A stretch of DNA of 64,000 bases, taken from NCBI RefSeq assembly GCF_963663645.1, contig NZ_OY760503.1, forward strand, positions 1,741,501 through 1,805,500, in the 5' to 3' direction. Below the pieces are notes generated by a model that saw nothing but the letters and a program-made list of their open reading frames with translations, was not told the origin of the DNA and ran no database searches. The DNA is from an uncultured Trichococcus sp. (GTDB lineage: Bacteria; Bacillota; Bacilli; Lactobacillales; Aerococcaceae). This document shows positions 8,941 through 16,118 of this stretch, piece after piece. Numbering within the stretch: the first letter of the stretch is position 1; the number at the start of each line of letters is the position of its first letter. A program made the translations under genes and the position numbers.

Positions 8941-9150
8941 ACGTATGTCGGTTGAACGAGGAGCGAATGTAACCGAAGAACCGACGAGAGCCTGATTTGT
9001 TGACTGAACGGAAATTGGAGGATACCGAACAGCCGACGCCCGCGCAGTGTGTTGACTGAACGAGAGGTGACGAATACAGAACAGTCGACGCCAGCGCAGT
9101 ATGTCGGCTGAACGAAGAGCTAAGGTTACCGAACAGCCGACGAAGGGCGG
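8938..9150. repeat. Repeat family A array, 4 units
   Basis: Units with GTCGGTTGAACG, GTTGACTGAACGG and GTCGGCTGAACG arms paired with ACAGCCGACG or ACAGTCGACG. No gene is seen. Confidence 0.85.
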
Positions 9151-9158
9151 ATATACGA

Positions 9159-9197
9159 CCAAAAAGCATCGGCTCCCACAGGAACCGATGCTTTTTG
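9159..9197. terminator. Bidirectional terminator
   Basis: CCAAAAAGCATCGG and CCGATGCTTTTTGG form a strong stem with T runs on both strands. It ends the YeiH gene on the minus strand. Confidence 0.9.
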
Positions 9198-9203
9198 GTG
9201 CTA

Positions 9204-10277
9204 TTATCCGAAAAACACGCGTATCAACACAACGGCCATAACGACTTGCACCGCACCAACAGTCAATCCGTACAGCATGGCTTTGGGGCCTTCTTTGATG
9301 ATGTCGGCGAATTTGACGCGCATGCCGATTGCGGCGAGGGCGGCGACTTCGAATTGGGTGCTGATGGCTTTTGAAGCGTCCAGGACGCTGTCGGGAACGC
9401 CGATGAAGCTGCGGATCAGGAAGAAGACGACGAAGCCTGTCAGGAACCAGGGAACGCCGTAGGAGACGGCGACCGGGTTGGCGGACGCTCCCGCTCCGTC
9501 AGTCGCTTCGCCTGCAGTAACCACCGCGTCCTTTTTGCGCGCGAACAAAGGCTCTCCTTCGTTCATGTTCATGCGCCCATACAAAACGGCGACGCCAATG
9601 ATCAAGAGCACGCGCATCAGCTTGAAGACGGTCGCCAGGGTGACGACGTCGTCATTGACGAGCTTGGCAGCGGCTACGACTTGGCCGACGGATTGGACGG
9701 TGCCGCCGATCAGAGCGGAGGTGCGCAGAGTGTCATTCCCGTACAGGACGGCGCCCAGAACGGGCAGTAGGATCATCAGCGCGGTCCCGGTCAGGTTGAC
9801 GATCGTGATCGAGATGCCTTTGTCCTTGTTGTCGGCCTGGACGATCGGCGAGACGGTCCCGATGGCGGAGGAGCCGCAGACTGCGTTGCCGGCGCCCATC
9901 AGCAGCGAGAAGCGTTTGCCGAATCCGAAGACTTTGCCCAACTGGTAGGTGACGAAAATCGTCAGCGACATCTGCAGCATAATAAAGACGAAGCCCTTGA
10001 CCCCGGCTGATTTCAGTACTTGGAAATTCAAAATCAATCCGTTCAGCACAATGGCGTATTCCAGCAGCCGCTTTTCAGAAAACTTCGTTCCTTGGCTCAA
10101 TCCAGGCCGGTTCAAAAGTGTGTTGCCCAGCAGCATCCCCAACAAAATGGCGATCAAAGCGGCGCCGAGAGTCGGCAGGAAACGGGCTAGAAATTGGCTG
10201 ATCAAAGAGATGAGGATGCTGGCGGCGAGGCCAGGCAGTATCCCATCGAGTTCTTTTTTGAGTGCATTTATTTTCAT
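9204..10277 (-). CDS. YeiH-family membrane exporter (UPF0324)
   Basis: This polytopic protein of about 357 residues has about ten membrane spans. It includes the family signatures AGNAVCGSSAI (about residue 125) and GTVQSVGQVVAA (about residue 200), characteristic of YeiH/UPF0324 proteins annotated as putative sulfate or anion exporters. GGAGGTTTC lies 7 nt before the ATG at 10277, so I prefer that start over upstream ones. A LysR-type regulator is transcribed divergently, the usual partner for this family (YeiE/CysL-like), and probably controls it. The transported substrate is unproven. Confidence 0.88.
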   Translation of the reverse strand: MKINALKKELDGILPGLAASILISLISQFLARFLPTLGAALIAILLGMLLGNTLLNRPGLSQGTKFSEKRLLEYAIVLNGLILNFQVLKSAGVKGFVFIMLQMSLTIFVTYQLGKVFGFGKRFSLLMGAGNAVCGSSAIGTVSPIVQADNKDKGISITIVNLTGTALMILLPVLGAVLYGNDTLRTSALIGGTVQSVGQVVAAAKLVNDDVVTLATVFKLMRVLLIIGVAVLYGRMNMNEGEPLFARKKDAVVTAGEATDGAGASANPVAVSYGVPWFLTGFVVFFLIRSFIGVPDSVLDASKAISTQFEVAALAAIGMRVKFADIIKEGPKAMLYGLTVGAVQVVMAVVLIRVFFG

Positions 10278-10299
10278 GAGTCTTGAAACCTCCCTAAAC

Positions 10300-10362
10300 G
10301 TTACTTTACAGTAACCCATTTTACCCGACTTTTTGCATAAATAAAAATAATGATTTATTATG
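10300..10362. promoter_or_regulatory. Palindromes between yeiH-like and lysR genes
   Basis: GTTACTTTACAGTAAC (10300-10315) is a palindrome with 6-bp arms. GCATAA at 10335-10340 pairs with TTATGC at 10357-10362 around an AT-rich core. Both lie between the divergent starts where a LysR protein would bind. Assignment to this regulator is inference. Confidence 0.45.
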
Positions 10363-10396
10363 CAGGTATAAGTAAAAATAATGGGAGGCGCCGCTC

Positions 10397-11269
10397 ATGT
10401 TGGATTACCGCTACAAAACATTTCTCACGCTGATCGAGGAGGGTAGCTACACGAAAGCCGCCAAGAAATTGAACATTACGCAACCGGCTGTCACCCAGCA
10501 CATCCAGCATCTGCAGGAGGAGCTGGGAGTCCAGCTGTTCCGCTATGAAGGCAAGCAGCTGCTGGTCACCGAAAAGGGGCGCTATCTGGAGGAACAGTTG
10601 TCGCTGCTGAACCGCGATGTGGAGCGGATCCGCACACATCTGCTGCAGCGGGACGATGCGCCGACGCTGTCCTTCGGGGCGACACTGACGATCGGCGAGT
10701 ACGTTATGCCGGGACTGATCGGGCGCTACTTGGAGCAACATCCGCGGAATCATTTATCGATGATCGTCGACAATACGGCCACGCTGACGAGTTTGATCCA
10801 GAAGGGGAAAATCGATTTCGCGCTGATCGAAGGCGACTTCAACCAGAGCCAGTTCGGGTTCGCAAAGCTGTCCGACGAGCCTTTCATCGGCGTCTGTGCG
10901 GCAGACAGCCCGTTGTGGCGCAGCGAACAGGATTTGGCGGCGTTGTTCAGCGAGCACCTGTTTGTCCGCGAAGAGGGATCCGGTTCGCGGCGGATTCTGG
11001 AAAATGCCCTCCTGAAAGAGGGAGCGAACCTCAGCAGCTTCGGACGGACGACCGTCGTCGGCGGCATCGGCCCGATCAAACAATTGGTGGCGGAGAACCG
11101 CGGCATTTCCTTCCTCTACCGCATCTCGGTCGCGAAGGAGCTGGAGGAGGGGACGCTGAAGGAAATCCCGATCCGGCACTTCGCTGTGGCGCATCCGTTC
11201 CATGTCGTCCATCTGAAGGATTTCCGTGATCGCGGGCCGCTCCAGGAACTGTTGTCTTTTTATCGCTGA
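10397..11269 (+). CDS. LysR-family transcriptional regulator (CysL/YeiE-like)
   Basis: The 290-residue protein has an N-terminal winged helix-turn-helix (TKAAKKLNITQPAVTQHIQH, residues about 19-38) and a C-terminal periplasmic-binding-protein-like effector domain with GSGSRRILENAL near residue 200. The ATG follows GGGAGG. It diverges from the YeiH-like exporter, so it is likely its activator and may sense a sulfur or other small anionic metabolite. The effector is not evident from the sequence. Confidence 0.9.
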   Translation: MLDYRYKTFLTLIEEGSYTKAAKKLNITQPAVTQHIQHLQEELGVQLFRYEGKQLLVTEKGRYLEEQLSLLNRDVERIRTHLLQRDDAPTLSFGATLTIGEYVMPGLIGRYLEQHPRNHLSMIVDNTATLTSLIQKGKIDFALIEGDFNQSQFGFAKLSDEPFIGVCAADSPLWRSEQDLAALFSEHLFVREEGSGSRRILENALLKEGANLSSFGRTTVVGGIGPIKQLVAENRGISFLYRISVAKELEEGTLKEIPIRHFAVAHPFHVVHLKDFRDRGPLQELLSFYR

Positions 11270-11360
11270 TGCGAATGCAGGGAACTTTGCTGGGATGCGG
11301 CATTCCTCGGATTTTCGTGACGCGGATAAGAAATCCGAACGTTTCATCACAAATTAATCT

Positions 11361-11389
11361 TTGACAAACCTGTGGCAGTAGTGTAACTT
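11361..11389 (+). promoter_or_regulatory. Promoter of guaC
   Basis: TTGACA at 11361 and TAACTT at 11384 with a 17-bp spacer and a TG just before the -10. Transcription would start near 11396, exactly at the base of the leader stem. Confidence 0.75.
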
Positions 11390-11393
11390 ACTA

Positions 11394-11458
11394 TTGGGAC
11401 TTTACGATAGAAGACATTTTTTGCCTTCACGTCCGTGTCTGTGTAAAGCGATTCCCAA
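11394..11458 (+). ncRNA. Structured 5' leader of guaC
   Basis: TTGGGACTTTAC (11394-11405) pairs with GTAAAG (11443-11448) and TCCCAA (11453-11458) across a 4-nt bulge. AGACA (11412-11416) pairs with TGTCT (11436-11440) inside. The leader is about 100 nt and has no terminator. I do not recognise a purine riboswitch core in it. Confidence 0.45.
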
Positions 11459-11495
11459 AAAGGATTTGTGCACTAGCAGAGAGAGGGAAATAGAA

Positions 11496-12527
11496 ATGAA
11501 AATTTTTGATTATGAAGACGTACAACTGATACCGAACAAGAGCGTTGTGCAAAGCCGTTCCGAATGCGATACGACTGTCGCGCTGGGTGGCCGCACGTTC
11601 AAATTGCCGGTGGTGCCTGCGAACATGCAGACGATCCTGGACGAAGAACTTGCTGAAAAATTAGCCAGAGAAGGTTATTTCTACATCATGCACCGTTTTG
11701 ATGAGGCGAGCCGTTTGCCGTTCATCCAAAAAATGCAAGAAAAAGGTTTGTTTGCTTCCATCAGTTTGGGGATCAAAGAAGCAGAATTCGATTTCGTCAA
11801 TGAATTGGCGGCTAAAAAGGCCGTTCCTGAATATACAACAATCGACGTGGCGCATGGTCATTCCGACGAAGTCATCCGCATGATCAAACACGTCAAAGAA
11901 GTGATGCCGGAAACATTCCTGATTGCCGGTAACGTGGGCACTCCTGAAGGCGTCCGTGAGTTGGAAAACGCCGGAGCCGATGCTACAAAAGTAGGAATCG
12001 GACCCGGGAAAGTATGCACAACGAAGATCAAGACCGGTTTCGGTACAGGCGGCTGGCAATTGGCGGCGGTAAGCTGGTGCTCGAAAGCAGCAAGCAAGCC
12101 GATCATCGCTGACGGCGGCGTCCGTACAAACGGAGACATCGCCAAATCGATCCGTTTCGGCGCGACAATGGTCATGATCGGCTCGTTATTGGCCGGACAC
12201 GATGAGTCACCGGGTGAAACAAAAGAAATCAACGGCCGTTTGTACAAAGAGTACTTCGGCAGTGCTTCCGAATACCAAAAAGGCCAACGCAAAAACGTTG
12301 AAGGCAAAAAGATCCTGACGCCTTACCGCGGAACGATCGTGGATACTTTGAACGAAATGCGTGAAGACCTGCAGTCATCCATCTCCTACGCGGGTGGAAA
12401 AGACATCACAGCAATCCGCAAATGCGACTATGTGTTGGTTAAGAACTCCATCTACAACGGCGACAGCAACCAAGGCATCATCGAAGCCGGCCGCAGCTCA
12501 TACGGCGAAGGCGACACGATTCTTTAA
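11496..12527 (+). CDS. guaC: GMP reductase
   Basis: The protein of about 343 residues converts GMP to IMP with NADPH. It starts [20 protein letters not shown], as in Gram-positive GMP reductases. The active-site loop [20 protein letters not shown] holds the catalytic Cys, followed by [14 protein letters not shown] and [10 protein letters not shown] of the IMP dehydrogenase/GMP reductase barrel. No CBS domains are present, which excludes IMP dehydrogenase. The start at 11496 follows GAGAGAGGG. The open frame extends upstream to 11394, but that part is leader RNA and not conserved protein. The gene is monocistronic with its own promoter. Confidence 0.96.
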   Translation: MKIFDYEDVQLIPNKSVVQSRSECDTTVALGGRTFKLPVVPANMQTILDEELAEKLAREGYFYIMHRFDEASRLPFIQKMQEKGLFASISLGIKEAEFDFVNELAAKKAVPEYTTIDVAHGHSDEVIRMIKHVKEVMPETFLIAGNVGTPEGVRELENAGADATKVGIGPGKVCTTKIKTGFGTGGWQLAAVSWCSKAASKPIIADGGVRTNGDIAKSIRFGATMVMIGSLLAGHDESPGETKEINGRLYKEYFGSASEYQKGQRKNVEGKKILTPYRGTIVDTLNEMREDLQSSISYAGGKDITAIRKCDYVLVKNSIYNGDSNQGIIEAGRSSYGEGDTIL

Positions 12528-12536
12528 ATAGAAAAG

Positions 12537-12726
12537 CGGAACGGGTTCGTTCAGCCCTGAAAGAATTTTAGGAAATCGTGCCGACTGAGCATCGTAGAGC
12601 GCAATATGCTGAGAGACTTCCTGCGTCAGCAGGTTAGTCGAATAGTATCCTTGGCTCGCAGAGACAAGGGGTTCCTCTATCCTTTCCGAAGGGCTAACCC
12701 GTGCAGCTAGACATCATTTCGACTAG
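12537..12726 (+). ncRNA. Candidate structured RNA downstream of guaC
   Basis: About 190 nt after the guaC stop fold into a closed multi-branch structure. Closing stem: CGGGTT (12542-12547) and AGCCCT (12553-12558) with AGGGCTAACCCG (12690-12701). Inside, GAAAG (12559) pairs with CTTTC (12682), and AGGAA (12570) with TTCCT (12672). CGACT (12582) pairs with AGTCG (12636) and encloses two hairpins: AGCAT/ATGCT, and CCTGC/GCAGG with a GTCA loop. CCTTG (12649) pairs with CAAGG (12665). No open frame is plausible. It does not match 6S, SRP, RNase P or tmRNA as I know them. It could be a separate RNA or a guaC 3' UTR. Confidence 0.5.
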
Positions 12727-12758
12727 CGAAATATATTCTCAAATATAATAAACAAAAC

Positions 12759-12812
12759 AGGCTCTCAGCAGCACCCGGTAGTTTCCGGGTGCCGTTGAGG
12801 GCCTATTTTATT
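12759..12812 (+). terminator. Strong intrinsic terminator
   Basis: A 20-bp stem (AGGCTCTCAGCAGCACCCGG with its wobble-paired complement) followed by ATTTTATT ends the guaC/RNA transcript. The AT-rich 12813-13200 stretch holds nothing I can support. Confidence 0.85.
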
Positions 12813-13219
12813 GAGGGAAGAGGCGATTATAAGAATATAAAGATATATTAATAAAGGAACAACAGTTTGATTGTTCCTTATGAGGGCACTTTTTTTGGTT
12901 GTTTTGTACGATGTTTGTGCACTTTTTATCAAAAAGGCTGACAAGATGATTATTAAAATCGGACCGTTCAACGAAAAACAATTTTGTACTTTTTGTCGAC
13001 GGAACGTAATATAATTGAGTTTTTTCTGATCATTCAGCTAATATAACGACCAAACTTTTCCTAACTAAACAGTAAGTAAATTCAATGAGATAATTAGATT
13101 TTGTTGATATAATAGCATTTGATTGTACTTGTAAATTAAATGCGTTCAATATTGGTTGGTATTTCGTTGCTTTTTGGATATTAAAAAACAAATAGAAAAA
13201 AATGCGTATGGGTGCTATA

Positions 13220-13245
13220 CTTACTTTAGTAAGAGAGCTCTTACT
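13220..13245 (+). promoter_or_regulatory. Overlapping operator-like palindromes
   Basis: CTTACTTTAGTAAG (13220-13233) and AGTAAGAG AG CTCTTACT (13228-13245) overlap and start inside a TATACT -10. This looks like a repressor site next to the decayed GntR-like fragment. Confidence 0.4.
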
Positions 13246-13263
13246 AAGGTAAATTACATTTGT

Positions 13264-13359
13264 TTGAATCGAAATGGTTCAAAGCCAATTGGACAACAAA
13301 TATTTAAGCAATCGCTGGAGGTAGGTTCATATCAACCAATCACTAATGGAGCAGTCTGA
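13264..13359 (+). pseudogene. Remnant of a GntR/YtrA-type regulator (tentative)
   Basis: The short frame LNRNGSKPIGQQIFKQ...EVGSYQP resembles the first 30 residues of YtrA-type GntR regulators (N-S-x-P-I-Y-Q-Q-I ... G-x-Y-x-P-G). It then ends at a stop, with no helix-turn-helix following. Palindromes of the kind such regulators bind lie just upstream. It is either a fragment left by deletion or chance similarity. Confidence 0.25.
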
Positions 13360-13451
13360 AGTTTCACTTCTGTCTATCCCGTAGCCGAAACCCTCCCCGC
13401 AGTACCCCATCTTTTTTAAATAATTGATCGCAATACATAACTTCGCTTATC

Positions 13452-13580
13452 TATAATGAACGAACAGGATTTCCTCGCTACATTTTTAGGGTTAAGCTGA
13501 TGGGCTTAGCGGAAATACGCTGAAGGAACTGAATAACTGCGAACAGTCTGGGGCCGGAGTCCGAATCCGGCCTCATTTGT
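13452..13580 (+). ncRNA. Possible small RNA transcript
   Basis: A perfect TATAAT (13452-13457) is followed by about 90 nt without a credible ORF and then a GC-rich hairpin terminator at 13550-13580. The -35 is weak. Confidence 0.25.
13550..13580 (+). terminator. Intrinsic terminator
   Basis: GGGGCCGGA and TCCGGCCTC flank a 7-nt loop and are followed by ATTTGTGTTT. Confidence 0.6.
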
Positions 13581-13654
13581 GTTTCATCTATTCTGTAGAT
13601 TTTGTGGATTTTTCAGAAAAACAAATGGATAAAATAGCTGCTATAGGCAGTCTG

Positions 13655-13688
13655 CAGGTTAGGATGCGTATCCTAACCTGTTTTTTTT
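13655..13688 (+). terminator. Strong intrinsic terminator
   Basis: CAGGTTAGGAT GCGT ATCCTAACCTG followed by eight T. It separates the upstream region from the convergent peptide gene. Confidence 0.9.
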
Positions 13689-13716
13689 CCGGGAAGTCCG
13701 GAGTTATCTGTTATAC

Positions 13717-13887
13717 TTATCCTATAAACCAAAGCATATTAGTGGAATATTTTGCTGGTGCTTTTGCCACTTGTTCGTGTTGAATATCTTTGCTGGACAG
13801 GTTGGCATCAGTAGCTATTTCCTTTAAAATCAAACTGTTACTAGCCAATACTCCAAGAGCTAGGGAAAAAATAATAAACTTTTTCAT
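13717..13887 (-). CDS. Small secreted peptide, candidate pheromone precursor
   Basis: This 56-codon gene starts at an ATG (13887) 9 nt after AGGGGT on the minus strand. The product begins MKKFIIFSLALGVLASNS, a short positively charged and then hydrophobic export signal. It continues with a polar stretch (KEIATDANLSSKDIQHEQ) and ends hydrophobic and aromatic (KYSTNMLWFIG). Size and layout match precursors of RRNPP signalling peptides such as PapR or SHP, whose C-terminal 5-10 residues are exported, processed and re-imported by Opp to bind the cognate regulator. The Rgg/PlcR-like regulator is divergent, 112 bp away. That pairing is the main support. The mature peptide is not known. Confidence 0.65.
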   Translation of the reverse strand: MKKFIIFSLALGVLASNSLILKEIATDANLSSKDIQHEQVAKAPAKYSTNMLWFIG

Positions 13888-13930
13888 GACAGTTACCCCT
13901 TTTCAAAAAAATATTTTTCTTAATAATTAC

Positions 13931-13975
13931 ATTATAAAGAAGAAAAATGCAATCTGATTGATTTAGTCGTATAAT
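13931..13975. promoter_or_regulatory. Divergent promoters with operator between peptide and regulator genes
   Basis: A minus-strand TATAAT (13936-13931) precedes the peptide gene and a plus-strand TATAAT (13970-13975) precedes the regulator. CAATC T GATTG (13950-13960) is a small palindrome covering the position of the missing -35 of the peptide promoter. That is what a promoter dependent on an Rgg/PlcR-type activator would look like. Confidence 0.5.
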
Positions 13976-13999
13976 ACTATAAAAAAGATGGTGAAGCCT

Positions 14000-14905
14000 A
14001 TGAAAAAAGAGTTCGGAGATGTTCTTAAAGAAATCAGGATAGATAGGGGTTATTCCCAACGATATGTTGCAGAAGGGGTCATGGGGCAATCTGCATACTC
14101 TAAAATAGAAAGAAATGAAATAGAACCCACTTTCCGGAAATGGTTGGCTATCCTGGAAAAGTTGAATGTGTCAGTGGATGAGTTCCGCTACATCTTAAAT
14201 AAAGAAAGTTTGACCACAAAAGAAAAGCTGATTAATGATTTTTTCTCGTTGAATTATAATCACCTTGATGATTTGAAATTGGTTAAATATGAGATAGCTG
14301 CCTATTTAGAAGAAGAGGAAGACTATTTGTTAAGAAATCTTTACTACGCATGTGAAAGTTTGATTGCTTTAAATACAACCCAAAACGTTGAGGAAGCACA
14401 ATTGTTGGCTAAGAAAATTTGGGAGCGGTTGGAGAAGTTTGACAGGTGGTATTTAGTGGATATCCGATTGATAAACACCATTTTATTTATTTTCCCGATT
14501 GATGTAGCCGTCAACATTGGTGAAAGAGCAATCCAACAATTAATACCTTACCAGAATCTGAAGGAAGCAGAAGTTCTATTGATCAATGTAGATATTAATT
14601 TATCTGTTTTACTGATCGATGATAAAAAATATCCTGAAGCTCTTTCCTATCTGGAAAAAGTGATTCCTTTATGCAAAAAATATCAAAAATATAATCAACT
14701 AGCAATTGCCTATTCCAGAAAAGGGCTTATCTTACAAAAAACAGGGAAAATGGATGAAGGCTCTGAGCACATTGAGAAGGCTTATGCTATCTTGAACGCG
14801 ATTGAAGACACAAAGCTGATAAGCGAATTAGAAAAAGAACTTTCGTATTATTTAGAAATGAGATACAAAGGTCCGCTGCAACTAGAGATTTCGCCGCAAG
14901 AATAG
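14000..14905 (+). CDS. Rgg/PlcR-like (RRNPP) transcriptional regulator
   Basis: The protein is about 301 residues. Residues 1-65 are an XRE-type helix-turn-helix (GYSQRYVAEGVMGQSAYSKI), ending with the WLAILEKLNVSVDEF helix usual for Rgg and PlcR proteins. The rest is all-helical and built of TPR-like pairs, for example PEALSYLEKVIPLCKKYQKY, NQLAIAYSRKGLILQKTGKM and EGSEHIEKAYAILNAI. In RRNPP regulators this repeat domain binds a short imported peptide. I prefer the ATG at 14000, because the -10 at 13970 would make the ATG at 13988 almost leaderless. The divergent small-peptide gene is the likely signal source. Targets other than that promoter are unknown. Confidence 0.88.
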   Translation: MKKEFGDVLKEIRIDRGYSQRYVAEGVMGQSAYSKIERNEIEPTFRKWLAILEKLNVSVDEFRYILNKESLTTKEKLINDFFSLNYNHLDDLKLVKYEIAAYLEEEEDYLLRNLYYACESLIALNTTQNVEEAQLLAKKIWERLEKFDRWYLVDIRLINTILFIFPIDVAVNIGERAIQQLIPYQNLKEAEVLLINVDINLSVLLIDDKKYPEALSYLEKVIPLCKKYQKYNQLAIAYSRKGLILQKTGKMDEGSEHIEKAYAILNAIEDTKLISELEKELSYYLEMRYKGPLQLEISPQE

Positions 14906-14960
14906 GCGTTCCGCCTTAAAAAAATCAAATAGAATTTATTTGTTGTTATCAGAGAGCACA

Positions 14961-15003
14961 AAAAATACGGTTATCCAGCTCAAATGGATAGCCGTATTTT
15001 TTT
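14961..15003. terminator. Bidirectional terminator
   Basis: AATACGGTTATCCA and TGGATAGCCGTATT with A and T runs, placed after the regulator gene. Confidence 0.9.
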
Positions 15004-15053
15004 GCGGTTTTCGGTAATCGTTTCCCTGGCAAATACACGCCATCGATAAACGA

Positions 15054-15091
15054 CAAAAAGGAGGTACCTCGATTTGAGGCACCTCCTTTTC
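15054..15091. terminator. Bidirectional terminator beside tRNA-Arg
   Basis: AAAGGAGGTACCTC and GAGGCACCTCCTTT with flanking A/T tracts. It ends the tRNA transcript on the minus strand. Confidence 0.85.
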
Positions 15092-15103
15092 AATATGCTT
15101 TTA

Positions 15104-15176
15104 CGGCCCTAAGAAGAATTGAACTTCCGACACCTCGTTTAGGAAACGAGTGCTCTATCCGCTGAGCTATAGGACC
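15104..15176 (-). tRNA. tRNA-Arg (anticodon CCT)
   Basis: The minus strand reads GGTCCTATAGCTCAGCGGAT onward, with a 7-bp acceptor stem (GGTCCTA/TAGGGCC, one G-U). The anticodon arm is CTCGT TTCCTAA ACGAG, giving anticodon CCT, and the T arm contains GTTCAATTC. The 3' CCA is not encoded. It reads AGG codons. Confidence 0.95.
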
Positions 15177-15269
15177 AACAGAACACTATTCATTGTATCA
15201 CTTAATGCGTGCAATTTCCACATTCATTTGAAAAAAATTCCCGCGAGTCACCGAAATGCGAAAAGCACA

Positions 15270-15294
15270 AAAAAAGGCGGCCGTTCAGCCGCCA
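15270..15294 (-). terminator. Terminator of the small coiled-coil gene
   Basis: GGCGGC TGAAC GGCCGCC followed by a run of T on the minus strand. Confidence 0.85.
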
Positions 15295-15299
15295 TAAAC

Positions 15300-15566
15300 T
15301 CATTCATTTTCCAATGCCTCGATGCGCGCTTCCAAATCCGAAACGGTACCCCTAAGCTCAGCAATTTCCGCCTGCAGACTTTCGATGTCGGCCGGCCGGA
15401 CTTCGCCGTTCGATGTGCCACTCATCTGCTGGAAGAGCAGAGTAAGGCCAAAAATCAATATGACTGCCCCGAAAATATACAGCCAACTCATGCTGGACGG
15501 CTTTTCCGGTTCCACCGCATGCGAAACCTCCTCGAGCTGCTCCATTGTTTTCTTTCGATCGATCAC
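15300..15566 (-). CDS. Small membrane protein with C-terminal coiled coil
   Basis: The 88-residue product has one membrane segment (MSWLYIFGAVILIFGLTLLF) flanked by an acidic N-terminal part and a C-terminal heptad-rich helix (DIESLQAEIAELRGTVSDLE). The GTG at 15566 has AGGGTG 6 nt upstream and is my preferred start. The ATG at 15614 overlaps a TATAAT and the ATG at 15545 has a weak site. It is not assigned to a named family. The topology suggests a small envelope protein that oligomerises through its C-terminal helix. Confidence 0.7.
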   Translation of the reverse strand: MIDRKKTMEQLEEVSHAVEPEKPSSMSWLYIFGAVILIFGLTLLFQQMSGTSNGEVRPADIESLQAEIAELRGTVSDLEARIEALENE

Positions 15567-15689
15567 GGTAAACACCCTGCTTTCGTGAAGACTTGTCTGA
15601 CTATCTACCCACATTATAGCCCATCCAAAATCAGAACTAAAGAAAAGTACCGTACCGTTACGAATTCTTAATAATGAGAAAACGGTGCC

Positions 15690-16050
15690 ATTACCTCCAG
15701 CGAGCGGACCGCTCGCCGGAGTTGGGGTTACCGGTAATACTTTTCCTCCTGTTAAGGAATGTTAGCCGGAGCTGACAGCTATGCGGCGCGCGCTTCTACG
15801 GTGAGCGGATCCTTATCGGAGTTGACGCACGCTTACGGGCACCAGCTCCGGCGAAGCCAGTCCTAACCGTAGGACAAGGTGAGGCGCCATTACCTCCGGC
15901 GAAAGACCCGCTCGCCGGAGTAGGGGTTTCCGGTAATGCATTTCCTCCTGTGAAGGAATGTTGGCCGGAGCTGGCAGATTTGCGGCGCGCGCTTCTACGG
16001 TGAGCGCGGCCTTATCGGAGCTGACGCCCTCTCGCAAGCATCAGCTCCGG
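15690..16050. repeat. Repeat family B array, about 2 modules
   Basis: Two modules of about 205 bp begin with GCCATTACCTCC and contain several CTCCGGCGA...CGCCGGAG hairpins. No gene is seen. Confidence 0.85.
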
Positions 16051-16065
16051 CAAAAGCCCCAAAAC

Positions 16066-16093
16066 ACAAAAAGCCTCCCGTCCCCGGGAGGCC
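16066..16093 (-). terminator. Terminator of pepS
   Basis: GCCTCCCG GGGA CGGGAGGC followed by TTTTTG on the minus strand. Confidence 0.9.
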
Positions 16094-16118
16094 AACCAAC
16101 CAAACTAACAACTAACTC

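Noticed and set aside
6055-9150. CRISPR array suspected from regular repeats
   Set aside because: Units are contiguous degenerate hairpins of 52 bp without unique spacers, and there are no cas genes.
11400-11495. Purine riboswitch in the guaC leader
   Set aside because: The two-hairpin aptamer core with conserved junction bases is not present; only an unclassified stem is seen.
12537-12726. 6S RNA, tmRNA or RNase P RNA
   Set aside because: The fold has a three-way junction unlike 6S; no tmRNA tag frame and no RNase P core sequences are present.
12765-12971. 68-residue minus-strand frame
   Set aside because: It runs through a strong terminator stem and has no ribosome binding site.
13577-13783. 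68-residue plus-strand frame
   Set aside because: It spans the strong terminator at 13655-13688 and overlaps the better supported minus-strand peptide gene.
15104-15176. tRNA-Arg as an integration site for a mobile island
   Set aside because: No integrase gene and no repeated tRNA 3' end are found in the window.
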